Notes: generated by a model from the sequence alone, not told the origin. A stretch of DNA of 19,307 nt from Flavobacteriales bacterium (GCA_027031025.1 JALVEJ010000325.1:1-19307); one strand, 5' to 3'. Shown: positions 6,133-14,476, counted from the stretch's first letter. Numbers and translations are program-made.

Positions 6133-7920
6133 TCATTCTACTCCATGCATCCATTTTTTCAGGAATGGATTGAGTAACAAAATCAATACGCCGGCTGCAA
6201 ATGGGACGACTGTAAAAATCAAAAAGAAAGTAGAAATACCGAATTTATCTGCAATACCATCTGAGGCTTCTGCCATTAAACCGGACAATTTATTTGCCAG
6301 ACCTGTAAAAATATACCAAATGCCAAACACAAATCCGGTCATACGCAAGGGCGCCAACTTGCTAACATAAGACAAGCCTACCGGCGAAATTGCCAATTCG
6401 CCCATTGTATGAAGTAAATAAGCCAATATCAACCAAATCATACTGACAGCAGCCGTTTTGGCACCCAACGGAATGGATGAAGCGCCAAAGGCTAACATGG
6501 CAAATCCGGAACCAAGAAACAGAAATCCTATGAAGAATTTTTGTGCCACTGACAATTTATAACGCTGCCAAACTTTGGAATAAAGTGGCGCCAATGAAAT
6601 GATAAACACCGGATTTAATATCTGGAACCAAGTGGTATCAACCACAGGGCTATCGGTGTGTAATTTATCATAAACACGCGCGATAACCAAGCCCCAAATA
6701 ATCATAAAACTTATTGAAGTAAATAAAATGGTTAAAGGGTATTTTTTGATAATGGCTTTACCCAATCCGTAAATAACATAGGTTAAAACCAACATGGGTA
6801 CAATAGAAACTATAGTATCTACTATTTTATAAATCAATGCCCATTGGTCAGACAAAACACGTGAGGTATAATCTCTGGCAAATATAGTCATTGTGGTTCC
6901 GGCTTGTTCAAAACTAGCCCAAAAGGCAATTACAAAAAAGGCAATAATAAAAACGACTTTTAAGCGATCGCGTTCAACGGGTTCATATTTAGTCAAACGC
7001 ATTAATCCTAAAAAAACAAATAGTAACAATGAGATAGGAAAAAAGATGTCAGCCAATCCCATTTCAAAAGTTTGACTAAAAATATTTAAAGTATAAAGAT
7101 TTTCAGGCAAGAAATGTCCACCTCTGGTAATCACTTTAAATATGCCGTGTATCACCCAAATTAAAGCCAAAAATACACCGGTTCCGGCAATGATTTGTTC
7201 AATGAAAGTAAAAGGCACACGTTTTTGACGTTCTTCTTCGGGTAAATCAATGGTTTTGGGTTGGGGGTTATTGGCTTCTTCTCCAAAAACATCACGTGCA
7301 AAATAAAATTGCAACAATCCGAATAACATAAAAACACCGGCTAATCCGAAACCGAATTTCCAGCCGTAATGTTCACCGATCCAACCAACTAAAAGCGTCC
7401 CTATAAAAGCACCGGCATTAACCCCCATATAAAAAATAGTATAAGCCCCATCTTTTTTAGCACTGTGTGGCGGATACATTTTACCGACTATGGAAGACAT
7501 ATTGGGTTTAAACAGCCCTGTTCCTACAACTAATAGCAACAAACCGATATAAAATACAAAACTCAGGTCCATACCCAAATCCATATCGGCTATGGCTAAA
7601 GCCGCATGACCTGCGGTGATGATAGTCGCACCGATGATAACGGTTTTAACATGTCCCCATTTATTGTCAGCCAACCAGCCACCGAGCATTGGCAAAAAAT
7701 ATACCAGCATTACATACCAGCCGTAAAGTGCATAAGCTTCCTTTTTATCCCACTCCCAACCACCTTCTATAAGTTTGGCAGTTAAAAATAATATTAGTAA
7801 AGCTCGCATGCCGTAGTAGCTAAAGCGTTCCCACATTTCTGTAAAAAACAATACAAATAAACCAATGGGATGTCCTAATAATTGGGGTTGATTTTGACCT
7901 GAATATTCTTTTTGTATCAT
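6133..7920 (-). CDS. POT/PTR2-family proton-coupled peptide transporter
   Basis: The 595-residue inner-membrane protein belongs to the proton-dependent oligopeptide transporter branch of the MFS, importing di- and tripeptides with protons. Diagnostic motifs are ExxER on helix 1 (E28-M-W-E31-R32, followed by FSYYG), GTGLFKPN (133-140) and the PTR2 signature FYMGVNAGAFIG (163-174). At least twelve hydrophobic helices are evident, with extra central helices as in bacterial POTs. Length is somewhat above the 450-520 of short bacterial members but usual for Bacteroidota homologues. It is flanked by the repeat-rich gap downstream and by the terminator of the next gene upstream, so it is probably monocistronic. 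Substrate specificity cannot be read from the sequence; peptide uptake would suit a proteolytic, T9SS-secreting organism. Confidence 0.93.
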   Translation of the reverse strand: MIQKEYSGQNQPQLLGHPIGLFVLFFTEMWERFSYYGMRALLILFLTAKLIEGGWEWDKKEAYALYGWYVMLVYFLPMLGGWLADNKWGHVKTVIIGATIITAGHAALAIADMDLGMDLSFVFYIGLLLLVVGTGLFKPNMSSIVGKMYPPHSAKKDGAYTIFYMGVNAGAFIGTLLVGWIGEHYGWKFGFGLAGVFMLFGLLQFYFARDVFGEEANNPQPKTIDLPEEERQKRVPFTFIEQIIAGTGVFLALIWVIHGIFKVITRGGHFLPENLYTLNIFSQTFEMGLADIFFPISLLLFVFLGLMRLTKYEPVERDRLKVVFIIAFFVIAFWASFEQAGTTMTIFARDYTSRVLSDQWALIYKIVDTIVSIVPMLVLTYVIYGLGKAIIKKYPLTILFTSISFMIIWGLVIARVYDKLHTDSPVVDTTWFQILNPVFIISLAPLYSKVWQRYKLSVAQKFFIGFLFLGSGFAMLAFGASSIPLGAKTAAVSMIWLILAYLLHTMGELAISPVGLSYVSKLAPLRMTGFVFGIWYIFTGLANKLSGLMAEASDGIADKFGISTFFLIFTVVPFAAGVLILLLNPFLKKWMHGVE

Positions 7921-7971
7921 AAAAAAATAAGTTTGGTTGCTAAAATACGTTTTTTTTCTTTATAATGAAAA

Positions 7972-7991
7972 AGACCGCCCAAAAGCGGTCT
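7972..7991 (-). terminator. Rho-independent terminator of the 439-aa exported protein gene
   Basis: On the minus strand GACCGC (stem) - TTTTGG (loop) - GCGGTC is followed by TTTTTC. The 7-bp stem AGACCGC (7972-7978) / GCGGTCT (7985-7991) can extend with flanking AATGAA/TTCATT across a two-base bulge. It lies 24 bases past the stop at 8016 and before the transporter start, separating the two transcripts. Confidence 0.85.
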
Positions 7992-8015
7992 TCATTATCT
8001 TTAAATTATAAATTA

Positions 8016-9335
8016 TTACCATAAATTATGCCAAGCACCGTTTGCATAGCAACGTATTTTTTTAATATTATCATCAAAATACATCATGCCATCTTGCGGA
8101 TTGGAAGGCGGAGTTCCTGTTGGTCTTAACCTAAAAGTTTTTCCAACTTCAACGGGATCTCCGTTGTCATTTAAATATAAAACAGCTCCGTCTGATGCAT
8201 TTGACATAGAGTGAATTTCATTGGCATCCATTTCTAAATGTTGTCCGTTAATAGACCCCAATACCAAATCTGCTCCCGGATTACTAGACCCGTTTGGACC
8301 GGCGTCATTTCTATAGGCAATATGAAGGTATCCGGTGGGATTGTTTAAACCTATACCTATTTTGCCATTACCTAATATGGTCATGGCTTCCACTCTATTA
8401 TTCCATCCTTGTTGAAGACCGGTGACAAATTTGAACCCCTGCGTATTATTAGTAGCATCAGAAGACAAGTAAAATAATTCCGTATTTTTTAAATCTACAT
8501 TATTAAATACAACATGAGCAGACTCTCCGCCACCAATTGCCAGTCCTTGTCCCGGACTCATTGAAAGTCCATAACCATAATAGTATCCTGTTCTCTGCAT
8601 AAAGGTAGCGGCATGGTTGGCTGTTGTTAAGTCATGAAAAAAAATACGGTTTACGTCCATATGCCAATCTCTGTTCTTTTTTATTTTGAGAACTTCAATT
8701 CGTGAGTTCCAACCATTTTGCAAATTATTTATTATCTCAAAATCGTTATCTGATGCAATATAAAAAGTTTCATGTCCGTTGGTGGTATCAATATTATTTT
8801 TGGTTGTTACCGCTGCTTCACCTGAAGCTAAAACCGTGGTGCCACCGGCTCCTAAAAAAATATTATCTCCGTTACCATTTGAAGGACTATTAAAACTGAC
8901 CCAAGTATGCGTTCCGCTAGAAACGTTACTGTAAATCTTTAAGGCGTTACCATGTTTGATATTCCCGTTAACTTCCAACTTCTCACTTGGTGAAGAGGTT
9001 CCAATACCCACATTGCCGGTAGGTATACTATACATATCATTTCCATTTACAACCCAATCTTGGTCGGGTTGGGTAGATAAATTAACCCAATTGGTTCCAT
9101 CGTAATAATAAAAACTGTTATCATCTGTTACATAAACCAATAAACCGGTTGCCGGAGATGCAATATTGTCTCTATCGGCAGCTGTCATTCTGGGAATTAG
9201 CAGCCCACTTGTAGTGGATTTAACATCTAACATGGCAGAAGCATCCGGCGCACTACCATCTGTATTGATACCAACCTGTGCCTTTGATATAAATAAGGCA
9301 TTGAAAATTAACATTATAAACAAAGTTTTTTTCAT
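8016..9335 (-). CDS. Exported protein with Bacteroidota tail-fiber-like N-terminal module
   Basis: I place the start at ATG 9333-9335 (439 aa, MKKTLFIM...). An upstream ATG at 9401 lies within the promoter and would bury the signal peptide. The first 20 residues form a signal peptide ending SKA before QVGIN. Next comes a module shared with the downstream paralogue (GINTDGSAPDASAMLDV, SGLLIPRMTA, ASPATGLLVYVTDDNSFYYYDGTNWV) and the motif GNVGIGTSSPSEKLEVNG, typical of Bacteroidota tail-fiber-domain surface proteins. The rest is Gly/Asn-rich, predicted beta-rich, and ends YFDDNIKKIRCYANGAWHNLW. The module near the start (YYYDGTNWVNL) recurs in altered form at the C-terminus (YANGAWHNLW). No S74 autoprocessing domain or T9SS sorting domain is evident. 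Function is unknown; surface or extracellular location is inferred. Confidence 0.8.
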   Translation of the reverse strand: MKKTLFIMLIFNALFISKAQVGINTDGSAPDASAMLDVKSTTSGLLIPRMTAADRDNIASPATGLLVYVTDDNSFYYYDGTNWVNLSTQPDQDWVVNGNDMYSIPTGNVGIGTSSPSEKLEVNGNIKHGNALKIYSNVSSGTHTWVSFNSPSNGNGDNIFLGAGGTTVLASGEAAVTTKNNIDTTNGHETFYIASDNDFEIINNLQNGWNSRIEVLKIKKNRDWHMDVNRIFFHDLTTANHAATFMQRTGYYYGYGLSMSPGQGLAIGGGESAHVVFNNVDLKNTELFYLSSDATNNTQGFKFVTGLQQGWNNRVEAMTILGNGKIGIGLNNPTGYLHIAYRNDAGPNGSSNPGADLVLGSINGQHLEMDANEIHSMSNASDGAVLYLNDNGDPVEVGKTFRLRPTGTPPSNPQDGMMYFDDNIKKIRCYANGAWHNLW

Positions 9336-9370
9336 AATAAAAAAATTTATAAAACACACATTTTGAAATG

Positions 9371-9402
9371 CAAAATTAGTAATAATTTTTTGTTTTTTCA
9401 AA
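9371..9402 (-). promoter_or_regulatory. Bacteroidota promoter of the 439-aa exported protein gene
   Basis: On the minus strand a TTTG -33 element (9399-9402) is followed after exactly 20 bases by TAATTTTG (9371-9378), a full match to TAnnTTTG. Transcription would begin near 9364, leaving about 28 bases of leader before the ATG at 9335. The promoter overlaps the upstream in-frame ATG at 9401, which settles the start choice. Confidence 0.75.
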
Positions 9403-9457
9403 CAATTAGTTAATTATTTAAATTTGTTTTAAATATTACAGAATAAACGACATAAAC

Positions 9458-9481
9458 AAAAAAAGCCACCGGTAGGGTGAC
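9458..9481 (-). terminator. Rho-independent terminator of the 627-aa exported protein gene
   Basis: The minus strand reads GTCACC-CTACC-GGTGGC followed by seven T residues: a 6-bp stem with one G-U pair, 27 bases past the stop at 9509. It separates the two paralogous genes into independent transcripts. Confidence 0.75.
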
Positions 9482-9508
9482 TTTTATAAAGTTCTATTAG
9501 AAAATATT

Positions 9509-11392
9509 CTATTTATTGTTAAGAAGTTTCTTTAAATTAAGCTTCTTTTTAGGCTTTTTTGTAATATTTTTAATATTGACTTTTTCAGGCTTATTTTTAA
9601 CCTTAACTGCATTTGAATGATTACTATTAGAGTATCCTATACGTTTTTCGGCCGGTTGGTTATATAATTCCGGCATCAGAAATTTACCACGATTTTTTTC
9701 TTTTTTAAACACTTCAACTTGTAGTTTTTCAGGATGTTGTTGAATATACGGATCATTTCGCTGTGCATAAACATACCATGAAATTTTTTGTCCGGCATGC
9801 CCTCCGGATATTTTAAATTCTCCTTCATTATTTATTTCCTTGGCAACATAAATACCCGGAGCAGGTTGTCCTACAGGTGTTAACATATAGCTAAAGTTTT
9901 TATTGACGGCTTTAAAATAACCGGGCAATTTAATTATAGCTTCACCGTTAGCGTTTAAAACTACATTACCTCTGTATACATTTAATATTTCATTTGATTC
10001 AATGCTAAAATGTTTTAAATATTTGTTTTCAGGATCCAAAGGATGGTCTATCAAAAAGTTTTTAGCACCTGAAGATCCTAAATCGCCATCTGCGAAAACT
10101 GCATATGGTGCAGAAAAAGCATCATTATTGGTAGGTGCATATCCGTATACACCCGCCAATCCATTTGCATCGGTGTATCCATATACACCTATCAAACCAC
10201 CAAAGCCTTTAACACCATAACCATAACTGGCAGCAGGCATAGAATACCCGACAACACCTGTGGCATTGGTATTTGTCGTTCCGGCATACGATCCTTCTAT
10301 GGCAACAGCAGCATTATCGTTCAAATCTGTATAACTGATGATACCCAAGTTGCTACCATTGGCTATAATACCGGCGCCAAGAGGATTATTGCCTGCGTCT
10401 ACAGGCAAATAATAGCTTGACAAATTATTACCATTAGCTATTAAAGCGACTCCGGTATCATTTCTGTTATCAAAATAGGCAACACTTCCATTGCCTTGAT
10501 TGACATCAAATGCACCATAATATCCATAATTGGTACCGGTTCCTGATAAGCTGGCATAAAAACCATAATTGGTGCCGTTGCCTGTAATATTAGCATAAGA
10601 ACCATAATTAGTAGTGCCGTCAGTCAATGAATTAAGTGTCCCGAAATTAGTAGCATTGCCACTACCACCATCATATACGGAATTAAGATTTCCTACATTT
10701 GTTCCGTCGCCTTTTACGTAAGATTCCAAGCCATAGTTGCTACCGGCACCACCACTAACATAGCCTTGAACACCATAATAGTCATTATTACCTAAAGGTA
10801 AAACAATACCTTGCACACCATAATATCCTCCCTGAAATCCGCCACCAATGCCATAATAATCTGTATTGGCAACTACACCAACAACACCATAATCATCAGA
10901 ATTAGTTCGTGTACTATTGAAAATACCAACATAATCTTTGTCATTTGCTTCTGTATAAAATTGAAAAAAATCAATAGGAGCTACATTGACACCTACGGCA
11001 CCATTTGTATTTATCTGCATCCGTTCTACATTATTAGTTTTAAAAATCAATGGTTGTGCATCGGTTGTTCCCAAAAATTCCGTTCCCGATGTTCCGGCAT
11101 TGCCGGCTAATAACCAAGATTTTCCTGATTCTTGTAAACGTACCCAATTTGTGCCATCAAAATAATAGAAGCTATTATCATCTGTTACATAAACTGTTAA
11201 CCCGGTTGCCGGTGATGCAATATTGTCTCTGTCTACTGCTGTCATTCTGGGAATTAACAAACCACTCGTGGTCGATTTAACATCCAACATTGCTGAAGCA
11301 TCAGGTGCTGAATTATCGGTATTTATAGCTACTTGTGCCATTAAACCGATATTAGTCATAGCTAATAAAAATAATAAAACAGTTTTTCTCAT
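9509..11392 (-). CDS. Exported repeat protein, paralogue of the 439-aa protein; beta-repeat body and basic C-terminal tail
   Basis: The 627-residue protein has a signal peptide (1-20, ending LMA before QVAIN), then the same N-terminal module as the downstream neighbour (about 21-90). Residues about 165-305 are a repeat tract rich in N/G/T/Y: words such as DYYGV, NYGSYA, GTNYGFYAS and GTNYGYYGA recur about every 11-20 residues, suggesting a beta-solenoid or trimeric fiber. A C-terminal globular region (about 480-590) contains YVYAQRNDPYIQQHPEK and GKFLMPELYNQPAEKRIGY, a motif I associate with Bacteroidota tail-fiber-like surface proteins. The last 30 residues are strongly lysine-rich (KKPKKKLNLKKLLNNK), with no T9SS sorting domain. 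Function unknown; an adhesive or structural surface role is an inference. Confidence 0.82.
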   Translation of the reverse strand: MRKTVLLFLLAMTNIGLMAQVAINTDNSAPDASAMLDVKSTTSGLLIPRMTAVDRDNIASPATGLTVYVTDDNSFYYFDGTNWVRLQESGKSWLLAGNAGTSGTEFLGTTDAQPLIFKTNNVERMQINTNGAVGVNVAPIDFFQFYTEANDKDYVGIFNSTRTNSDDYGVVGVVANTDYYGIGGGFQGGYYGVQGIVLPLGNNDYYGVQGYVSGGAGSNYGLESYVKGDGTNVGNLNSVYDGGSGNATNFGTLNSLTDGTTNYGSYANITGNGTNYGFYASLSGTGTNYGYYGAFDVNQGNGSVAYFDNRNDTGVALIANGNNLSSYYLPVDAGNNPLGAGIIANGSNLGIISYTDLNDNAAVAIEGSYAGTTNTNATGVVGYSMPAASYGYGVKGFGGLIGVYGYTDANGLAGVYGYAPTNNDAFSAPYAVFADGDLGSSGAKNFLIDHPLDPENKYLKHFSIESNEILNVYRGNVVLNANGEAIIKLPGYFKAVNKNFSYMLTPVGQPAPGIYVAKEINNEGEFKISGGHAGQKISWYVYAQRNDPYIQQHPEKLQVEVFKKEKNRGKFLMPELYNQPAEKRIGYSNSNHSNAVKVKNKPEKVNIKNITKKPKKKLNLKKLLNNK

Positions 11393-11426
11393 AATGTAAA
11401 GGTTAATTAATTAAAGGTATTTTTTT

Positions 11427-11434
11427 CAAATGTA
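11427..11434 (-). promoter_or_regulatory. Bacteroidota -7 box upstream of the 627-aa exported protein gene
   Basis: The minus strand reads TACATTTG, matching TAnnTTTG, 34 bases before the ATG at 11392. No good TTTG -33 element is seen. The box is 136 bases from the nearer edge of the MITE-like element at 11571. Confidence 0.5.
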
Positions 11435-11570
11435 TATATTTTTTTAAAACGGTTTATAGAAAATTAAAAAAAATAAAATATTTTAACTTAATAATACTTT
11501 TTTTTAATAAAAAAACAACAAAATAAACAAAATCTCAAAATTATTTATTTGATATATTATAGAAAATTTA

Positions 11571-11848
11571 GGGTCTATATCTATTTAAGTGGGTAATATA
11601 TATAATATCTCAAATAATAATGTCAGCACTTCGGGCTTATTTGATAAACCCCGTAGGGGTGATATATTTATAGATTAAACAATAAAAAACCACCATTGAA
11701 CCCCGAAGGGGTGATATATTTATAGTCAATCTATGACGTTAAAAACATAAACCCCATAGGGGTGAAATTATATTTAAAAAGATAATCGCTATGATTATAT
11801 GATTCTTGAACCAAATTTATTATTACCCACACAAAACAACATAGAGTC
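11571..11848 (+). mobile_element. MITE-like non-autonomous element, copy 1 (278 bp), with 8-bp target duplication
   Basis: The left end GGGTCTATATCTATTTAAG and the reverse complement of the right end (GACTCTATGTTGTTTTGTG) align without gaps; the inner parts of both ends share a perfect GTGGGTAATA (11589-11598) / TATTACCCAC (11821-11830). The element is flanked by identical 8-mers AAAATTTA (11563-11570 and 11849-11856), as expected for a target-site duplication. Inside are an AGC...GCT hairpin (from about 11624) and three ACCCC-NNN-GGGGT hairpins (11648-11660, 11700-11712, 11751-11763) with loops GTA, GAA and ATA, spaced 52 and 51 bp apart, two of them followed by GATATATTTATAG. There is no open reading frame of note. 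A second copy lies at 16603-16881. The 8-bp duplication and GGnTCT ends would fit a parent in families such as ISL3 or IS1595; the parent is not in the window. Confidence 0.8.
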
Positions 11849-11887
11849 AAAATTTATAAATAAAATCTTACAAATGAGTAAAACAAG

Positions 11888-12211
11888 TTACATCCCCAGT
11901 TTTTTACGGCCTTCTTCGCTAATCATAGAAGCATCCCAGGGCGGATCAAAAACCACATCGACATCGACATTAAAATCCGGATATTTTTTCTTGATGATAT
12001 TTTTGACATTGTCAGTAATGGCATCACCGAGTGGACAGGACGGTGTTGAAAGAGTCATTTCTATCCTTACGTTATTATCGCCATCATATAAAATATTGTA
12101 AACCAAACCAAGATTGATAATATCCAGTTCAATCTCCGGATCCATCACGTTTTTTAGTAGCTCATAAATATCGTTTTCTACTTTTCTAATTTCTTTTAAA
12201 TCTTTTTTCAT
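11888..12211 (-). CDS. MIP18/DUF59-family Fe-S cluster assembly protein (SufT/PaaD-like)
   Basis: This 107-residue single-domain protein matches the MIP18 (DUF59) fold: DPEIELDIINLGLVY (24-38), the conserved reactive Cys59 in LSTPSCPLGD (55-63), and the DPPW motif (89-92) followed by SEEGRKKLG. Family members (SufT, YitW, the PaaD N-domain) help mature Fe-S proteins in the cytoplasm. It is the last gene of a three-gene operon, 17 bases after the membrane protein gene. A standard SUF operon is absent here, so it more likely serves this locus, perhaps supplying or repairing metallocentres damaged by nitric oxide. That role is inferred from neighbours only. The MITE-like element begins 39 bases downstream. 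Confidence 0.85.
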   Translation of the reverse strand: MKKDLKEIRKVENDIYELLKNVMDPEIELDIINLGLVYNILYDGDNNVRIEMTLSTPSCPLGDAITDNVKNIIKKKYPDFNVDVDVVFDPPWDASMISEEGRKKLGM

Positions 12212-12228
12212 AATTAAGTATTTTTCAA

Positions 12229-13545
12229 TTAAATATCCAATTCTTTGTCACGTTGGTTAATAAATTTGTTAGAATCGTGAAAAAACATCAGCCAGACATT
12301 ATAATTATATAGTATGGCGACCAGTAAAAATAAAATAGTAGCCATTCTTATTACCATATTTAATTGCAAAATTAATCCAAAAAAACTCAATAATAAAAAG
12401 AGCATATACAAGTAAAATTGGATACCGGCAACTTTTTCGTTGTAGAGTTCGCGCGGTAAAGGCGTATGAAATTTGCCGACTAATTTCTGATATTTTTCCA
12501 ACCAAATAATAAAAGGCAAAGTTTTATAAGTTTGTCCTAAAGCTATGGTCGTAAAAAAACCGAAAATCATGCTCATTCCAAACATAAGTATTATTATCTC
12601 GGCATACAGTTTTAAACCGGTTTGGGGTAAAATTATCATCAAAAAACTAAGCAATACCGGAAGTGACACAAACACCAATGACAGCATAGTGTATTTCATA
12701 CCGACATCCAAGGTTTTTTTCATCCGGTGTTTATAAGATTCATAAATGTATCTGAAATAAAATATAATTCCGGCTATTATCATAAACCAAAAAACAAAAA
12801 TAAGGTATTGATTGTCAGATAGGTATTTTGTTATTATTAATCCGGATAATCCGATGTTGAGAAATATAAATGCGTATTTGACAAATTTTTCATTAAGCCG
12901 GTGTGAAATTAAAAACATCGGAATTAATGTCGTGCCAACACCGAAAATCATCATCACAAAAAACCCGATCAAACCCATTATAGCATGATTGTGCATATGT
13001 GTAACATGAGAAGCTTTATAAAAATGGTATTTAAAATTGAGTGCCGTTAACAAACCTTCGGTTTCGGTCATCAACAACCAAAATACCGCTGATAAAATAA
13101 ATAAAGACTTAAAGTTTTTAATCCGGGCATTTTTATAACTCATCATAATATTGAAGATAAAGAAGAACAACGACAGATACATACTTGTAGCGGCATAAGG
13201 CAACAAATTGGTATAATCACCAATCCAAAAAGTATAAACCAAAAAGCCAATACTGAAAGCCGTCAGCCAAAATGTAAATTTTGCTAGCTTTTCACTATAC
13301 AAAGCCGTATCAAAAATAACCGGTATCAGTTGATATAACGAGCCGAAAATCAACATCATCAGCCAGCCCAAAACAGCGGTATGGGTTACTGCCAATAGCC
13401 GGTGATCATAATAAACACCTAAAAAAAAGTCGGCAGACAAAACCAATAATATGCCTAAAACCAACAAACCAATGGCGGCAAATAGGAAATGCGGTTTAAC
13501 CGTGCTAATATCCGGGGCGTTATCGGTATGTAAATTTTTAGCCAT
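12229..13545 (-). CDS. Polytopic membrane protein related to heme-copper oxidase subunit I / NnrS
   Basis: I place the start at ATG 13543-13545 (438 aa, MAKNLHTDN), two bases after the upstream TGA. The in-frame ATG at 13617 would overlap the upstream gene by 70 bases with non-membrane sequence. About twelve hydrophobic helices are visible. Candidate heme ligands sit in helix 2 (H48 and H55 in YYDHRLLAVTHTAVLGW) and in a dense histidine cluster before the fifth or sixth helix (H180, H183, H185, H187 in HVTHMHNHAIMGLIGFF). The helix pattern GW-x2-MLIFGSLYQLIP resembles CcoN-type subunit I and NnrS proteins. It is shorter than true CcoN, and no CcoO/CcoP genes accompany it, so it is unlikely to be a respiratory oxidase. 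Role in NO or metal-heme handling is inferred from the DUF2249 and DUF59 partners. Confidence 0.7.
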   Translation of the reverse strand: MAKNLHTDNAPDISTVKPHFLFAAIGLLVLGILLVLSADFFLGVYYDHRLLAVTHTAVLGWLMMLIFGSLYQLIPVIFDTALYSEKLAKFTFWLTAFSIGFLVYTFWIGDYTNLLPYAATSMYLSLFFFIFNIMMSYKNARIKNFKSLFILSAVFWLLMTETEGLLTALNFKYHFYKASHVTHMHNHAIMGLIGFFVMMIFGVGTTLIPMFLISHRLNEKFVKYAFIFLNIGLSGLIITKYLSDNQYLIFVFWFMIIAGIIFYFRYIYESYKHRMKKTLDVGMKYTMLSLVFVSLPVLLSFLMIILPQTGLKLYAEIIILMFGMSMIFGFFTTIALGQTYKTLPFIIWLEKYQKLVGKFHTPLPRELYNEKVAGIQFYLYMLFLLLSFFGLILQLNMVIRMATILFLLVAILYNYNVWLMFFHDSNKFINQRDKELDI

Positions 13546-13547
13546 AA

Positions 13548-14456
13548 TCAGTCGTTTTTCGGTTTTTTGTATATAATTAAATAGGTATAATCCGGAGATA
13601 GTTCTTTTGAAACCCAATGGAAGCCGCGTTTTTTTAATTCGGGCAGTAAAAATTGCGGTATGCGTTTGTGATGCACAAACAAGGCTTCGTTTTCGGGTAA
13701 ATGTTCCAGATGTTCCAAAATCGTTTGCATGGGTATGGGCATTTCCAGATGACGCACATCAACTTCGGACATTTGCCCTTCATATTGATTTTTTATTTTA
13801 TCAAAATCTTCAATTTCATTTATAAAATTTTCTTCTATTTTTTCTACTTTTTCTGTTTTCTCATGGTTGGTTTTGGCTTGAATATCATGGTATTTGCAAG
13901 GGATCTGTTTTTTGCCGAACAAACGTTGTAACAAGCCGGGTTTTTTACAATTAAGTTTAAAATAGGTTAGATAATTCCCTTCGTCATCTTGTGTCATCCA
14001 ATGCACAAAATTTTTCCCAACCAAGTAATCAATCAACGGAATAGGTTCAAAGTCGTTGATAATCAATAAAACTTGACCGGGCTTAATTTTTTTAGCCGTC
14101 TTAATAATATAGCCAAAAGGATCTCTGCCTTGGGCAATGATGGGACGCACATCTAATTCTACAATTTCTTTACCGGAAAAATCTGGTGGCATGATTTCTA
14201 AATCAGATGTATTTTGAAAATCACCGGCAACCAATTCTACCTCAAACCCAGCTTTTTGCAGGGCTTTTAAAAAATCATTGACAGGAATTTTTCCAATACG
14301 CGCAGCATCTTTGACCGTTACCCGTGTTGCCAAACTGCGTCGCAAGATGGGATTTTGCAATTTTTTAAAATTGGGATGAATGCCGGAAATGACATCAATG
14401 GCTTCCGGTTTTTCTTTCAAAATTTTGGATATTTTTGTATCCTTGGTAACTAACAT
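13548..14456 (-). CDS. DUF1858 plus two DUF2249 domains
   Basis: The 302-residue cytoplasmic protein has an N-terminal DUF1858/ScdA-N-like helical domain (about 3-70, TKDTKISKILKEKPEAIDV). Two DUF2249 domains follow, about 98-168 (VELDVRPI ... INDFEPIPLIDYL) and about 230-298 (SEVDVRHLEMP ... VHHKRIPQFLLPEL). A charged linker (190-225) separates them. DUF2249 proteins are often found beside denitrification and NO-response genes; their biochemical role is not established. The usual cysteines of many DUF1858 domains are absent here. It is first in the operon: its TGA is two bases from the next ATG, and a TATTTTTG box lies 20 bases upstream of its start. Domain calls are firm; the pathway is an inference. 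Confidence 0.8.
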   Translation of the reverse strand: MLVTKDTKISKILKEKPEAIDVISGIHPNFKKLQNPILRRSLATRVTVKDAARIGKIPVNDFLKALQKAGFEVELVAGDFQNTSDLEIMPPDFSGKEIVELDVRPIIAQGRDPFGYIIKTAKKIKPGQVLLIINDFEPIPLIDYLVGKNFVHWMTQDDEGNYLTYFKLNCKKPGLLQRLFGKKQIPCKYHDIQAKTNHEKTEKVEKIEENFINEIEDFDKIKNQYEGQMSEVDVRHLEMPIPMQTILEHLEHLPENEALFVHHKRIPQFLLPELKKRGFHWVSKELSPDYTYLIIYKKPKND

Positions 14457-14476
14457 AAAATATTAATTTGACAGAA

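Noticed and set aside
9336..9401. Longer N-terminus of the 439-aa exported protein starting at 9401
   Set aside because: It would start inside the TTTG/TAATTTTG promoter and place 22 residues ahead of a normal signal peptide.
11648..11763. Short palindromes at 51-52 bp spacing resembling a CRISPR array
   Set aside because: Only 13-base palindromes plus a little flanking text are shared, the intervening sequences recur in the second copy instead of being unique spacers, and no cas genes are present. The MITE interpretation explains the ends and flanking duplications.
12229..13545. Functional cbb3 oxidase subunit CcoN
   Set aside because: It is short for CcoN, lacks adjacent CcoO/CcoP genes, and its histidine pattern does not match the full set of heme and copper ligands as I know them.
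13546..13617. Longer N-terminus of the oxidase-like membrane protein starting at 13617
   Set aside because: It overlaps the DUF2249 gene by 70 bases. The ATG at 13545 gives a normal start with a two-base gap after the upstream stop.
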